60,632 bases of DNA from Pseudanabaena sp. BC1403 (GTDB taxonomy: Bacteria; Cyanobacteriota; Cyanobacteriia; Pseudanabaenales; Pseudanabaenaceae). The notes under the pieces were generated by a model that was not told where the DNA came from, did not search any database, and saw only the letters and a list, made by a program, of their open reading frames with translations. Below, piece after piece: positions 1 through 8,331 of this stretch (positions are counted from its first letter, which is position 1; every line of letters begins with the position of its first letter). A program made the position numbers and the translations under genes. The stretch lies in the NCBI RefSeq assembly GCF_002914585.1, contig NZ_PDDM01000031.1:1-60632 (forward strand). The letters run 5' to 3'.

Positions 1-57
1 TAAACCTGTCTCCTGTTCTGTTGTTCGTTAATTGTCTATCCTAAGATCCTCCATCTT

Positions 58-723
58 TTGGCTTCTTTTTATTCATGCAACAACGCCGATGATATGCATA
101 AGTTGCGAAATACTATAGCTCACGGAGGAAGTATTTTATCATTTGCTAACGAGAAAGGGAAAGATATTGAAGAAGTTATTGAGTGTATTTGGGAAATTGA
201 TAAGCTATTGGAAGAAATCACAAAACTAACCGAAAATAGAGATCAAGTATGGAAAGCTTTTGAAAAATCATACATAGTTACAAAAGGGAAAGTAGAGGAA
301 TATTGGGTAGGTGTAAACACAGTTGATTTGTCGAAAGATTTGAAACTACCTATTTATGTGATTAGTGCTGAAAATCCATCAGAAGAAGTACTTTTAAAAG
401 AAAAGAACGAAGTGCGAACTAAGGCAATGTGTGATGTTCTAAACTATCGCAAGTCCAAATCTTCTAACGAGAAGTGGGAATACAGAGAGGTTATTGGTCA
501 ATCTCCCGATGGAGTATGGAAACAAGATAGTTTTGCTGTTGGAGGTATAAGTAAAGAAGAAGCTCGTGAGTTAGCAAAAATGTTCGGACAAAGGGCAGTT
601 TTTGAGCTTACCCAAGACTATATTTGCGTTATCCCAACTGATCGTGGAGATGAAAATAAGCGTGAATTTAAAAAGCTAAATCGAAACGTGAATTTGAGGC
701 TTAAACTTGCAAAAGATATATAG
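58..723 (+). CDS. DUF3293-domain protein with HEPN-like N-terminal remnant
   Basis: The C-terminal part (about residues 95-200) resembles DUF3293: an I-x-A-x-NP segment near the domain start, then GQSPDGVWKQDSF and a KMFGQRAVFEL stretch. Near the N-terminus (residues 17-22) is RNTIAH followed by G and a predicted helix, the R-x4-H pattern of HEPN ribonuclease-type domains, but only the end of such a domain would be present. The start is uncertain: TTG at 58 is the first usual start codon after an in-frame stop at positions 1-3. The N-terminus may therefore be truncated or disrupted just outside the window. Base composition is more AT-rich than the kdp genes. The function is not known; the neighbouring toxin-antitoxin genes suggest an accessory or defence setting (inference). 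Confidence 0.6.
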   Translation: MASFYSCNNADDMHKLRNTIAHGGSILSFANEKGKDIEEVIECIWEIDKLLEEITKLTENRDQVWKAFEKSYIVTKGKVEEYWVGVNTVDLSKDLKLPIYVISAENPSEEVLLKEKNEVRTKAMCDVLNYRKSKSSNEKWEYREVIGQSPDGVWKQDSFAVGGISKEEARELAKMFGQRAVFELTQDYICVIPTDRGDENKREFKKLNRNVNLRLKLAKDI

Positions 724-732
724 ATAGATATT

Positions 733-1110
733 TCAAATCTTATTAAACTTCTGATTATCGTCACACTGCCAAAGTTCACTATTTATTAAAACTTTGTATG
801 GCTTTTGCTCCAATGTCCTTAGACGAATAGCAATTTCTTCTGAAGACAATTCTAAGCTATCGATCTCTTTAGTTGCATCACCGACATTAAAGAGATCATT
901 ACTTTCGATAGCTTCTAACAGTGATGAATATACCGTTGTATTTTCGTCACTGCTGAGAGAAACAATATACTTATCGCCCCAACGATATACCTGCTCAAGG
1001 TCAGCACCAGCACCAAGCGATTCACTATCCCAATACACACTGTACACAGGCTCTTCTTCTAAGAGCTTTTCTAGTTCTTCATCACTAGGAAATTGGCTAT
1101 ATTTAGTCAT
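733..1110 (-). CDS. Hypothetical acidic protein
   Basis: A 125-residue acidic protein with no domain I recognise. The upstream in-frame extension (to 1176) encodes Thr/Ile-rich residues unlike the rest, so I place the start at the ATG at 1110 (MTKYSQFPSDEELEKLLEEE). It is rich in Glu and Asp with a few Trp/Tyr residues and no membrane segment or signal peptide. It converges on the DUF3293 gene with a 9-base gap. An overlapping plus-strand frame exists but has a poor composition and is not called. Function unknown. Confidence 0.5.
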   Translation of the reverse strand: MTKYSQFPSDEELEKLLEEEPVYSVYWDSESLGAGADLEQVYRWGDKYIVSLSSDENTTVYSSLLEAIESNDLFNVGDATKEIDSLELSSEEIAIRLRTLEQKPYKVLINSELWQCDDNQKFNKI

Positions 1111-1160
1111 TGTAGTAATTGCTGTTATTGCAGTTGTCTCAATTATTCTAATACTTTCAG

Positions 1161-1192
1161 GCGATCGCCTATGCACTTAGCCAACAATATGA
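1161..1192. repeat. TA-flanking repeat, copy 1 (partial)
   Basis: Begins GCGATCGCCTATGCACTTA and matches the first half of copies at 1831-1872 and 2532-2574. It lies immediately upstream of the mazEF-like pair. Confidence 0.6.
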
Positions 1193-1228
1193 GTTAGCAT
1201 AATACACATAGCCAATGTGTACCCATAT

Positions 1229-1471
1229 ATGTATCAACGCATTAACATCACATTACCCAACGAAACACTACAGCTACTAGATCGCATAGCACCAAAAGGC
1301 GATCGCAGTCACTTCATTGACCAAGCTGTTAAGTACTACATCAACGCCGAAGCCAAGAAAAATCTACGGGAAAAACTCAAACAGGGCGCACTGCGTCGCG
1401 CAGATCGAGACTTAGGGATTACTCAAGACTGGTTCAATATTGATGAGGAATCATGGCAAAACGGAAAATAG
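1229..1471 (+). CDS. Ribbon-helix-helix antitoxin of a MazEF-like module
   Basis: About 80 residues. The N-terminus (YQRINITLPNETLQLLDRI) is a typical ribbon-helix-helix DNA-binding domain, a beta strand followed by two helices, as in CopG/MazE-like antitoxins. The rest is a charged tail with a Trp-containing end (DWFNIDEESW) that would wrap the toxin. I chose ATG at 1229 over GTG at 1217 because the RHH strand begins directly after it. The 3' end overlaps the toxin gene by 19 bases, implying translational coupling. Family knowledge: such antitoxins bind and autoregulate their own promoter together with the toxin. Confidence 0.85.
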   Translation: MYQRINITLPNETLQLLDRIAPKGDRSHFIDQAVKYYINAEAKKNLREKLKQGALRRADRDLGITQDWFNIDEESWQNGK

Positions 1472-1821
1472 AATTTCCCAAGAGAGGCGAAATCTATTTG
1501 GTTAACTTTGACCCTACCATTGGCTCAGAAATTCAGAAAACTAGACCTGCTCTCATTCTCCAAAATGATATTTCCAATCAATACAGCCCCATTACCATCG
1601 TCGCTGCCATCACATCCCAATTCGACTCTGAGACATATCCCACAGAAGTTTTAATCAATCCCCCAGAAGGCGGACTAAACGTGACATCCGTAGTTCTTCT
1701 CAATCAGATTCGTTCCATTGATAAACAACGCTTAGTCAAAAAAATGGGTGTCGTCTCCGATCGCCTCATGGGGTATGTTGATAACGCAATTCAAATAAGC
1801 TTAGGATTGATTGAGCTATAG
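1453..1821 (+). CDS. MazF/PemK-family mRNA interferase toxin
   Basis: 122 residues, the usual MazF length. The motif order is typical: RGEIYLVNFDPTIGSE at the N-terminus (RG-x-I-x-x-x-x-x-[DN]P), KTRPALILQND with the conserved K-T-RP, IVAAITS, and VVLLNQIRSIDKQRL with the conserved Q-x-R-x-[IV]-D. Proteins of this family are sequence-specific endoribonucleases acting on mRNA. It overlaps the upstream RHH antitoxin by 19 bases, giving a complete two-gene module. No disabling changes are visible in the conserved Arg or Thr positions. Confidence 0.9.
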   Translation: MAKRKIEFPKRGEIYLVNFDPTIGSEIQKTRPALILQNDISNQYSPITIVAAITSQFDSETYPTEVLINPPEGGLNVTSVVLLNQIRSIDKQRLVKKMGVVSDRLMGYVDNAIQISLGLIEL

Positions 1822-1830
1822 AATTAGTTA

Positions 1831-1872
1831 GCGATCGCATATGCCCTTAACCATAAGATGACAAGGCGAGCG
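1831..1872. repeat. TA-flanking repeat, copy 2
   Basis: Begins GCGATCGCATATGCCCTTAA and continues CCATAAGATGACAAGG. It lies between the two toxin-antitoxin modules and matches copy 3 (2532-2574) over about 40 bases with a few differences. Confidence 0.65.
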
Positions 1873-1912
1873 CCCCATCAAAAAACTTATCTAATAAAGT
1901 CTTGAATAGTTT

Positions 1913-2185
1913 CTAACGAGGAATTAATTTGATTAAACTTCTTAAAGTAGAATTGACCGATTCTGAATTGGGAAAATATATTTTGACATCAGGATCGAGA
2001 ATAATTAAATCATCTTGTGGAGGGAAATGTTCCACAGTAGATGTACCATCTTCATGATGAATAGTAACACTATGTCCTTTTCGATACTGTTGATAATATT
2101 TGCCGCGAACAGGATTTTTAAGCTCACTTAAATCATATTCTTCCCGTAAATCATCTTCTAATTCATATTGAATTTCATCGCTCAT
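1913..2185 (-). CDS. BrnA-like antitoxin
   Basis: About 90 residues, starting at ATG 2185 (MSDEIQYELEDDLREEYDL) and overlapping the end of the upstream BrnT-like toxin gene by 11 bases. The protein is very acidic at the N-terminus and contains LKNPVRGKYYQQYRKG, common in the small antitoxins paired with BrnT-type toxins, then a VTIHHEDGTSTVEHF strand region. A longer frame to 2221 exists, but it would put the start deep inside the toxin gene and gives a poor N-terminus. Assignment rests mainly on gene order (toxin first, antitoxin second) and the adjacent BrnT; the DNA-binding fold is not obvious. Confidence 0.7.
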   Translation of the reverse strand: MSDEIQYELEDDLREEYDLSELKNPVRGKYYQQYRKGHSVTIHHEDGTSTVEHFPPQDDLIILDPDVKIYFPNSESVNSTLRSLIKLIPR

Positions 2186-2450
2186 AATATCTTCTCTCCT
2201 TTGGTGTAAGCAATCTTGCACTAATTAAACGAATCTTATTATTGCGATCCGTATGAGATACAAACAGAAGTCTACTTTGATTTGATAAGCCTAATATAAT
2301 ATAGCGCTCTTCTCCTCTAGAATGCTCAGGATCATCAAAATTTAGAGATAATGGGTCGTCAAATACAGTAGCAGACTCTTCAAAAGAAACGCCGTGTTTT
2401 ATTTGATTTGCTTTATCTTTTCGCTCATCCCACTCAAACTCTAGTTCCAA
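2175..2450 (-). CDS. BrnT-family ribonuclease toxin
   Basis: 91 residues matching BrnT: FEWDERKDKANQIKHGVSFEESATVFDDP at the N-terminus (W-D-x-x-K-x-x-x-N-x-x-K-H-G-V-x-F), then EERYIILGLS, LLFVSHTDRN and IRLISARLLTPKERRYYE at the C-terminus (I-R-[LI]-I-S-A-R). The family has a RelE-like fold and cleaves RNA. The start is TTG at 2450; no ATG precedes the conserved block in frame. It is the first gene of a two-gene operon with the antitoxin overlapping its 3' end. Confidence 0.9.
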   Translation of the reverse strand: MELEFEWDERKDKANQIKHGVSFEESATVFDDPLSLNFDDPEHSRGEERYIILGLSNQSRLLFVSHTDRNNKIRLISARLLTPKERRYYER

Positions 2451-2531
2451 CCCATTTCAACTCTTTAAATTCAACTAATTTTTATCCTAACATATCGTTG
2501 AATCGTAGTTTTAAACAAACTTTGGCTAGAA

Positions 2532-2574
2532 GCGATCGCCTATGCACTTAACCATGAGATGACAAGGTGATCGC
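2532..2574. repeat. TA-flanking repeat, copy 3
   Basis: Begins GCGATCGCCTATGCACTTAA and continues CCATGAGATGACAAGG; closest match is copy 2 at 1831. It lies outside the 5' end of the brnTA-like pair, so copies 2 and 3 bracket that module. Confidence 0.65.
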
Positions 2575-2577
2575 TAG

Positions 2578-2662
2578 CTAAACACCATCTAAACGCTATC
2601 TAAACAGCACAATCTTGAATGTGTCTAAAACCTATGCTTGATTAGGCACAAGGATTCTAAAC
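2578..2662 (+). promoter_or_regulatory. Candidate kdp operator: CTAAAC direct repeats
   Basis: CTAAAC begins at 2578, 2589 and 2600, exactly 11 bases apart, giving three 8-base units separated by 3 bases. CTAAAA follows at 2625 and another CTAAAC at 2657. Tandem units at one helical turn are the architecture of OmpR/PhoB-family response-regulator boxes (family knowledge). The kdpA start is at 2763, so the site sits about 160-185 bases upstream. Binding by a KdpE-like regulator is inference; no kdpE is in the window. Confidence 0.45.
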
Positions 2663-2762
2663 AAAAAGATATACCTTGCCAGAGTAGAGAAATAGGTTGA
2701 TGATTTGCCTATCACAGCAATTGCTTGTTACTTCATCGACTCATAAGGAAGCAGAAATCTCC

Positions 2763-4472
2763 ATGCTACAAGGATGGATTCAGATAGGAATAACGCTAGT
2801 GCTGATAGTGGCGATCGCGCCGATCTTTGGTGGTTACATCGCACGAGTGTTTTTAGGGCAAAAGACATTGCTGGACAAGGCTTTAAACCCGATTGAAAGA
2901 CTGATTTTTAAGTTCAGTGGCATTCAGTCTCAAATGCAAATGACAGTTTGGCAATATATTCGTGCAGTTTTATATAGCAACTTTGTCATGGCGATACTGC
3001 TATTCCTGATGATCATCTTTCAGGGCATATTGCCACTAAACCCAACGGGACTGAGCGCTCCCAGTTGGGATACAGCGCTACATACGACGATTTCGTTTAT
3101 TACCAATACCAATCAACAGCATTATTCTGGTGAAACTACCCTCAGTTACTTTACACAGATGTTGGGTTTAGGATTTCTATTTTTCACCTCGGCAGCGACA
3201 GGTATTGCTGTCGCGATCGCATTTATTCGTGGCTTGACTGGGCGATCATTGGGTAATTTCTATGGAGATTTAACACTTGCCATTACGAGGATTTTGTTGC
3301 CGATCAGCATTATTGGGGCAATAATATTTGTCGCCGCAGGTGTACCTGAAACCTTGTCAGTGCCTGTAATTGTCCCAACTTTTGAAGATGGAAATGTTAG
3401 TCAGGCGATCGCGATCGGCCCTGTGGCGCATTTCGAGATCATTAAGCAACTTGGTGAAAATGGTGGAGGCTTTTTTGGTTCTAATTCCGCCCATCCCTTT
3501 GAAAATCCCAATGGCTTTACAAATCTAATCCAGATTTTGACGATGATTTCCATACCTACAGCGCTAATCTTTACCTACGGAGAAATTGCCAATAGCCGTA
3601 AGCAAGCATGGCTAGTGTTTGGAATGGTGTTCATTCTTTATGTTGCCTTCATTATCATCGTAGGAATTGGTGAATATCAAGGTAATCCCCTTGTAAATGC
3701 GTTGCTCGGTTCACAGAGTCCAAATCTAGAAGGTAAAGAAGTTCGATTTGGTTGGGCGCAATCGGCATTATTTGCCGTGACCACGACAGGAACGATGACT
3801 GGCGCGGTTAATTCAATGCATGATTCGCTGATGCCCAGTGGTGGCTTTATCACTTTGTCAAATATGTTCCTGCAAATCATTTGGGGTGGACAGGGAACTG
3901 GAACTGCTTACTTGTTCTCCTATTCGATTTTGGCAGTATTTGTGACTGGATTAATGGTCGGAAGAACTCCTGAGTTTCTTGGACGCAAGATCGAGAAGAA
4001 TGAAGTGGTGTTGACTAGTTTCTTGATTTTATTAATTCATCCAATTTTTATTCTGATTCCCAGTGCGATCGCTTTAGCATTTCCCGATCAGTTAGCTGGA
4101 ATTAGCAATGCAGGATTTCATGGACTCTCTCAAGTTGTTTATGAATATGCTTCGGCAGCAGCAAATAACGGTTCTGGCTTTGAAGGTTTAGCCGATAGTC
4201 AACCCGCAGCAACAGGGCTATGGTGGAACCTTAGCACTTCCGTTAGCTTGCTGGGTGGTCGTTATATTCCTTTAATTGCTCTGTTGCTGTTGGCTGATGG
4301 GATATCCCGTAAGCAACCTGTGGCAATGACTACAGGCACATTACGAACTGATACTGTTCTATTTACTAGTGTTACCGCAGGCGTGATTTTGATTATGGGT
4401 GCATTGACTTTCTTCCCTGTGTTGGCTCTCGGCTCTGTTGCTGAAGCTTTTCTGATTGCTAGAGGTGGCTAA
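2763..4472 (+). CDS. kdpA: Potassium-transporting ATPase subunit A
   Basis: 569 residues from ATG 2763 ([14 protein letters not shown]), the usual KdpA length; an upstream in-frame extension from 2697 lacks membrane character. KdpA is the K+-selective channel-like subunit of the high-affinity KdpFABC P-type pump in the plasma membrane. Selectivity-filter regions are visible in order: [49 protein letters not shown] and GGQGTG. About ten hydrophobic helices are present. It is the first gene of the kdp operon and is followed by kdpB after 4 bases. Confidence 0.97.
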   Translation: MLQGWIQIGITLVLIVAIAPIFGGYIARVFLGQKTLLDKALNPIERLIFKFSGIQSQMQMTVWQYIRAVLYSNFVMAILLFLMIIFQGILPLNPTGLSAPSWDTALHTTISFITNTNQQHYSGETTLSYFTQMLGLGFLFFTSAATGIAVAIAFIRGLTGRSLGNFYGDLTLAITRILLPISIIGAIIFVAAGVPETLSVPVIVPTFEDGNVSQAIAIGPVAHFEIIKQLGENGGGFFGSNSAHPFENPNGFTNLIQILTMISIPTALIFTYGEIANSRKQAWLVFGMVFILYVAFIIIVGIGEYQGNPLVNALLGSQSPNLEGKEVRFGWAQSALFAVTTTGTMTGAVNSMHDSLMPSGGFITLSNMFLQIIWGGQGTGTAYLFSYSILAVFVTGLMVGRTPEFLGRKIEKNEVVLTSFLILLIHPIFILIPSAIALAFPDQLAGISNAGFHGLSQVVYEYASAAANNGSGFEGLADSQPAATGLWWNLSTSVSLLGGRYIPLIALLLLADGISRKQPVAMTTGTLRTDTVLFTSVTAGVILIMGALTFFPVLALGSVAEAFLIARGG

Positions 4473-4476
4473 ATCT

Positions 4477-6558
4477 ATGAATAAAACTTCATCTCATGTA
4501 CCAAGTGGAACTCGCGAGTCTCGTAGACATACGCCTAAAGCATCGATGGCAGGACTCTATCCACGCGCCATTCGTGATGCCTTCCGTAAACTGAATCCAC
4601 GTATTGCCGTTCGTAACCCTGTCATGTTTATGGTCTGGGTCGGCACAATTGTCACTTTACTTGTCACTATTGATCCAAATCTCTTTGGCAATGTCCAAGC
4701 CGATCCCACTCAACAGCGTATTCTTAATGGCTCGATTACCCTGATTCTCTTTTTGACAGTGGTATTTGCCAACTTTGCAGAGGCGATCGCAGAAGGACGT
4801 GGTAAAGCCCAAGCGGACTCATTACGAACTACGCGATCGGATACGATCGCTAGCAAAGTATTGCCTGATGGCACGATTCAACCAACCAGTTCTACAGAAT
4901 TGCGACGTGGTGATTTAGTCAAGGTTAAGATTGGCGAGATGATTCCTGCTGATGGTGAAGTGATTGCAGGTTTAGCCTCAGTGGATGAGTCGGCGATTAC
5001 AGGGGAATCTGCTCCCGTCCTCAAACAACCAGGCACAGATATCGCCAGTTCCGTCACAGGTGGTACTCGCGTGGTTTCCGATGAACTGACGATTAAGATT
5101 TCGGCTGACCCTGGGCAAGGATTTATTGATCGCATGATTTCCCTTGTAGAGGGTGCAGAACGCACGAAAACTCCTAATGAAATTGCCTTGACAGTACTGT
5201 TAACAGTACTTACACAGGTATTTCTAATTGTGGTCGCAACGATCACGCCGATCGCCAATTATGTGAATACACCCACGACGATCGCGATCTTAGTTTCTCT
5301 ACTAGTTGCACTGATTCCCACCACGATAGGCGGTTTGCTTAGTGCGATCGGTATTGCAGGTATGGATCGCGTCGCGCAATTTAATGTTATTGCTACATCA
5401 GGTCGAGCAGTCGAAGCTTGCGGCGATATTAATACCTTAGTACTTGATAAAACTGGAACGATTACCCTTGGCAACCGCCTAGCTGATGAATTTATCCCAG
5501 TTAATGGACATTCACTTTCAGAAGTAGCCACTGTGGCTCTTGCCGCAAGCATCTTTGATGAAACTCCAGAAGGGCGCTCCATCGTGCAGCTAGCCGAACA
5601 ATTAGGAGCGATCGCTACTTTTGATCGCGACCAAGCTAAAGGTATTGATTTCTCCGCACGTACTCGCATGAGTGGGACTGATTTACCAAATGAGATCGAA
5701 GTTCGCAAGGGAGCCGTGGATGCGATTCGTGGATTTGTGCGATCGCGATCGGGTGAAGTGCCTGAAGAATTTGAAGCCGCCTATGAGAAAGTCTCAAAAC
5801 TTGGTGGCACGCCTTTGGGCATATGTCAGGGCGGCGATCTCTATGGGGTGATTTATCTCAAAGATATTGTCAAATCAGGACTGCGAGAAAGATTCGATCA
5901 ATTGCGTCGGATGGGTGTGCGCACGATCATGCTCACAGGCGATAACCAAATCACTGCCTCAGTAATTGCCGAGGAAGCAGGAGTCGATGACTTCATCGCT
6001 GAAGCAACACCCGAAGACAAAATCGAAGTCATTCGTCGCGAACAGTCTCAGGGCAAACTGGTAGCAATGACAGGAGATGGCACAAATGACGCGCCAGCAC
6101 TAGCCCAAGCTAACGTGGGTGTTGCCATGAACTCAGGCACACAAGCCGCCAAAGAAGCCGCAAATATGGTGGATTTAGATAGCGATCCGACTAAGTTGAT
6201 TGATTTAGTTGCGATCGGTAAACAATTGTTGATTACTCGTGGCGCATTAACCACTTTCTCGATCGCAAATGACATCGCTAAATACTTCGCGATTATCCCC
6301 ACCATATTTGCCGCCGCAGGGATCGGATCTTTGAATGTGATGGGACTAAAAAGCCCCCAGTCAGCAATTCTGTCAGCTCTAATCTATAACGCCCTAATTA
6401 TTCCTGCCCTGATTCCGTTGGCGCTCAAAGGTGTGAAATTTCGCCCCCTCACCGCCGATCAACTATTACAGCGCAATATCCTGATCTACGGGTTAGGTGG
6501 CGTGATTGCGCCATTTATCGCCATTAAATTCATTGATGTTCTATTACCAATCATCTGA
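4477..6558 (+). CDS. kdpB: Potassium-transporting ATPase catalytic subunit B
   Basis: 693 residues from ATG 4477. P-type ATPase motifs are intact: [10 protein letters not shown] (actuator domain TGES), DKTGTIT with phosphorylation Asp at residue 324, MLTGDN, and [20 protein letters not shown] (hinge). KdpB hydrolyses ATP to drive K+ uptake through KdpA. The start 4 bases after the kdpA stop indicates translational coupling; an earlier TTG at 4456 would overlap kdpA. No missing catalytic residue is seen. Confidence 0.98.
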   Translation: MNKTSSHVPSGTRESRRHTPKASMAGLYPRAIRDAFRKLNPRIAVRNPVMFMVWVGTIVTLLVTIDPNLFGNVQADPTQQRILNGSITLILFLTVVFANFAEAIAEGRGKAQADSLRTTRSDTIASKVLPDGTIQPTSSTELRRGDLVKVKIGEMIPADGEVIAGLASVDESAITGESAPVLKQPGTDIASSVTGGTRVVSDELTIKISADPGQGFIDRMISLVEGAERTKTPNEIALTVLLTVLTQVFLIVVATITPIANYVNTPTTIAILVSLLVALIPTTIGGLLSAIGIAGMDRVAQFNVIATSGRAVEACGDINTLVLDKTGTITLGNRLADEFIPVNGHSLSEVATVALAASIFDETPEGRSIVQLAEQLGAIATFDRDQAKGIDFSARTRMSGTDLPNEIEVRKGAVDAIRGFVRSRSGEVPEEFEAAYEKVSKLGGTPLGICQGGDLYGVIYLKDIVKSGLRERFDQLRRMGVRTIMLTGDNQITASVIAEEAGVDDFIAEATPEDKIEVIRREQSQGKLVAMTGDGTNDAPALAQANVGVAMNSGTQAAKEAANMVDLDSDPTKLIDLVAIGKQLLITRGALTTFSIANDIAKYFAIIPTIFAAAGIGSLNVMGLKSPQSAILSALIYNALIIPALIPLALKGVKFRPLTADQLLQRNILIYGLGGVIAPFIAIKFIDVLLPII

Positions 6559-6674
6559 ATCACGGATTAAATGGATTATGAGATTTCACGGATTTTGATG
6601 ATGCTACAACCCTCAAAATTTAAGAATCGAAAAAATCTGTGTAATCCTTAAATCCGTCTAATCCGTGATTCAGG
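6555..6674. repeat. Inverted-repeat element between kdpB and kdpF
   Basis: Imperfect terminal inverted repeats of about 20 bases (CTGAATCACGGATTAAATGG against CCGTCTAATCCGTGATTCAG) enclose about 80 bases with further nested complementary stretches around TTCACGGATTTT. It overlaps the kdpB stop codon. It looks like a small non-autonomous repeat inside the operon. Confidence 0.6.
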
Positions 6675-6699
6675 CTTTTTATTTACTCATCCATTACCT

Positions 6700-6954
6700 A
6701 TGAAAAACCCTCTTTCTCATCATCTTACGATCGCTGATTTCACCGATCTATGGCAATTTGCAACTAAAAAGAAATATCCAAAATATCTATTTCTCACACT
6801 CTGCCTGAATCTCATCGTTGCCCCTGCTGTCTATGCCGCTAATGCTGATAGTTTTACCCGCTTTCAAGCCTACGCCTTAGGATTATTGGGAATCGTTACT
6901 TTGAGCTTCTCTATTTATCTATTTGTTGTCATGTTTCAGCCTGAGAAATTTTAA
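6700..6954 (+). CDS. kdpF: KdpF-like small membrane subunit with N-terminal extension
   Basis: 84 residues with two hydrophobic segments (about 28-46 and 56-80). The second segment ends VVMFQPEKF; a short helix followed by PEKF at the extreme C-terminus is the hallmark of KdpF, the small lipid-like stabiliser of the KdpFABC pump. The protein is about three times longer than enterobacterial KdpF because of a cytosolic N-terminus and an extra hydrophobic segment. From memory, a gene at this position in Anabaena kdp operons is called kdpG; whether the two are the same is inference. It sits between kdpB and kdpC. Confidence 0.75.
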   Translation: MKNPLSHHLTIADFTDLWQFATKKKYPKYLFLTLCLNLIVAPAVYAANADSFTRFQAYALGLLGIVTLSFSIYLFVVMFQPEKF

Positions 6955-6992
6955 ATCAATTACGAATTACGAATTATAAATTACTCAAATCT

Positions 6993-7592
6993 ATGAACGA
7001 AATTATTAAAGCTATTCGCATCACCTTTGTCCTTTGGGTGCTAGTTGCCGTGATTTATCCTGCGGGAATATTAGCGATCGCGCAATTACCGTTTCTCTCA
7101 AATCAAGCCAATGGAAGTTTGATCCGTAATGCTCAAGGACAAGTAGTCGGTTCGGCGCTGATCGGACAACCATTTACCAGCGACAAGTATTTCAACAGCC
7201 GCCCCAGTACCTCTAGCTACAGTACCGCCGATCCCAAGAAAGATGATGCTGGTATCCTCAAGACAGGCGTTTCAGGTGCAAGCAATCTCGCGCCAAGCAA
7301 TCCTGACTTGTTAAAGAGAATTAAAACGGATATATCGAAACTCCAACAATCAGGAATCTCGGCAACTGCTGATTTGGTCTATACTTCTGGCTCTAGTCTT
7401 GATCCCCATATCACGCCTGAATCAGCGAAGGCGCAAGTTGCCAGAATTGCTCAAGTCCGTAAAGTTGAACCTAGCCAACTTGAAAAGCTAATCGATCAAA
7501 ATTGCGATCGCCGCTTTCTCGGTGTCTTTGGTGAGGATGGCGTGAATGTCTTGAAATTAAATTTGGCGATCGATGCGATATCAAAGGCTTAG
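6993..7592 (+). CDS. kdpC: Potassium-transporting ATPase subunit C
   Basis: 199 residues, one N-terminal membrane helix (about 10-32) then a soluble extracytoplasmic domain. Family blocks are visible: GSALIGQPFTSDKYFNSRPS, SGASNLAPSNPDLLKRI, DLVYTSGSSLDPHITPESA and the C-terminal GEDGVNVLKLNLAID. KdpC stabilises the KdpAB complex and influences nucleotide affinity. It lies 38 bases after kdpF in the same operon and is followed by a strong inverted repeat at 7596-7649. Confidence 0.97.
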   Translation: MNEIIKAIRITFVLWVLVAVIYPAGILAIAQLPFLSNQANGSLIRNAQGQVVGSALIGQPFTSDKYFNSRPSTSSYSTADPKKDDAGILKTGVSGASNLAPSNPDLLKRIKTDISKLQQSGISATADLVYTSGSSLDPHITPESAKAQVARIAQVRKVEPSQLEKLIDQNCDRRFLGVFGEDGVNVLKLNLAIDAISKA

Positions 7593-7595
7593 AAT

Positions 7596-7649
7596 AAGAA
7601 ATGTAATGGCAAGGGCAATTCATGAATTGCCCTTGCCATTACATTTCTT
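7596..7649. repeat. Perfect 54-bp palindrome after kdpC
   Basis: Two 27-base arms with no loop, centred on GGGCAATTCATGAATTGCCC. No T-run follows, so it is not a classical terminator, yet it splits the kdp operon from its last two genes. The same core occurs at 11250-11271 and 60299-60322 with different outer arms. Confidence 0.85.
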
Positions 7650-7689
7650 GCCTTTGCGTAATTCCTAAAAACATCTAAAAAACCAAAAT

Positions 7690-8331
7690 ATGCCATACAA
7701 CAATTACAAAAAGATTGATGAAGTACTAGGCGAATTTGAAGTTACCTATGCCGAGCAGAACTTTATCCAAATATCCGAAATAGAAGTGCCTACATACTTT
7801 GAATCTGAGATTGAGTTAACCCTGCGAGAAGGCGTATATAAAAATTCAGAATATGCCCTTTGCGAAACCTTAATTTATCCCACACTTAGAGAAGTATGGA
7901 AACTCTATAAAAATGATTTATTACTCTGGAGTCATCAGCCCCTCAATTATGATGAAAATCTATGTGGTATTCCTGACTACATGGTGGCAAAGCGATCGCC
8001 AATGGGCAAAATCTTTCTCGAAAATCCTTTCTTGATTATCGTTGAAGCTAAAAAAGATAACTTTGAAGAAGGTTGGGCGCAATGTATTGCGGAAATGATC
8101 GCTGCTCAGAGAATTAATCAAAGGCACAATCCAATATCTACGCCGATCTTTGGCATTGTATCTACTGGTGTAATTTGGGAATTTGCCCTACTTGATGAAA
8201 ATCTGGGTAAGAAACATTTTATAAAAGAGATTCCCATTTATACAATCCAAAACTTAAAGTTATTATTCGCTGCACTGAGATATTTATTTGAACAGTCTAA
8301 ACTACAGCTAGTGAATGTCCCTTCATCATGA
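7690..8331 (+). CDS. PD-(D/E)XK nuclease-like protein embedded in the kdp operon
   Basis: 213 residues. The middle holds PDYMVAKRS, then FLENPFLIIVEAKKDN: a D followed by an E-x-K on a hydrophobic strand, the active-site layout of the PD-(D/E)XK nuclease-like superfamily. After it come EMIAAQR and an STGVIWEF block. A protein encoded at 59243-59857 shares the VEAK, EMIA, STG-x-IW-x-F order and is a paralogue. The stop overlaps the kdpD start in ATGA, so it is co-translated with kdpD. Nuclease activity is not established; the family also contains inactive or small-molecule-binding members. The true role is unknown. Confidence 0.75.
   Translation: MPYNNYKKIDEVLGEFEVTYAEQNFIQISEIEVPTYFESEIELTLREGVYKNSEYALCETLIYPTLREVWKLYKNDLLLWSHQPLNYDENLCGIPDYMVAKRSPMGKIFLENPFLIIVEAKKDNFEEGWAQCIAEMIAAQRINQRHNPISTPIFGIVSTGVIWEFALLDENLGKKHFIKEIPIYTIQNLKLLFAALRYLFEQSKLQLVNVPSS

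Noticed and set aside
794-1180. Plus-strand frame of 128 codons opposite the acidic hypothetical gene
   Set aside because: Ser-rich translation without motifs and complementary to a frame with better protein-like composition.
2697-2762. N-terminal extension of KdpA
   Set aside because: Polar residues that do not fit KdpA; ATG 2763 begins the first membrane helix.
7596-7649. Palindrome as the kdp terminator
   Set aside because: No T-run, and the following two genes belong to the operon by position and overlap, so a repeat is more likely.
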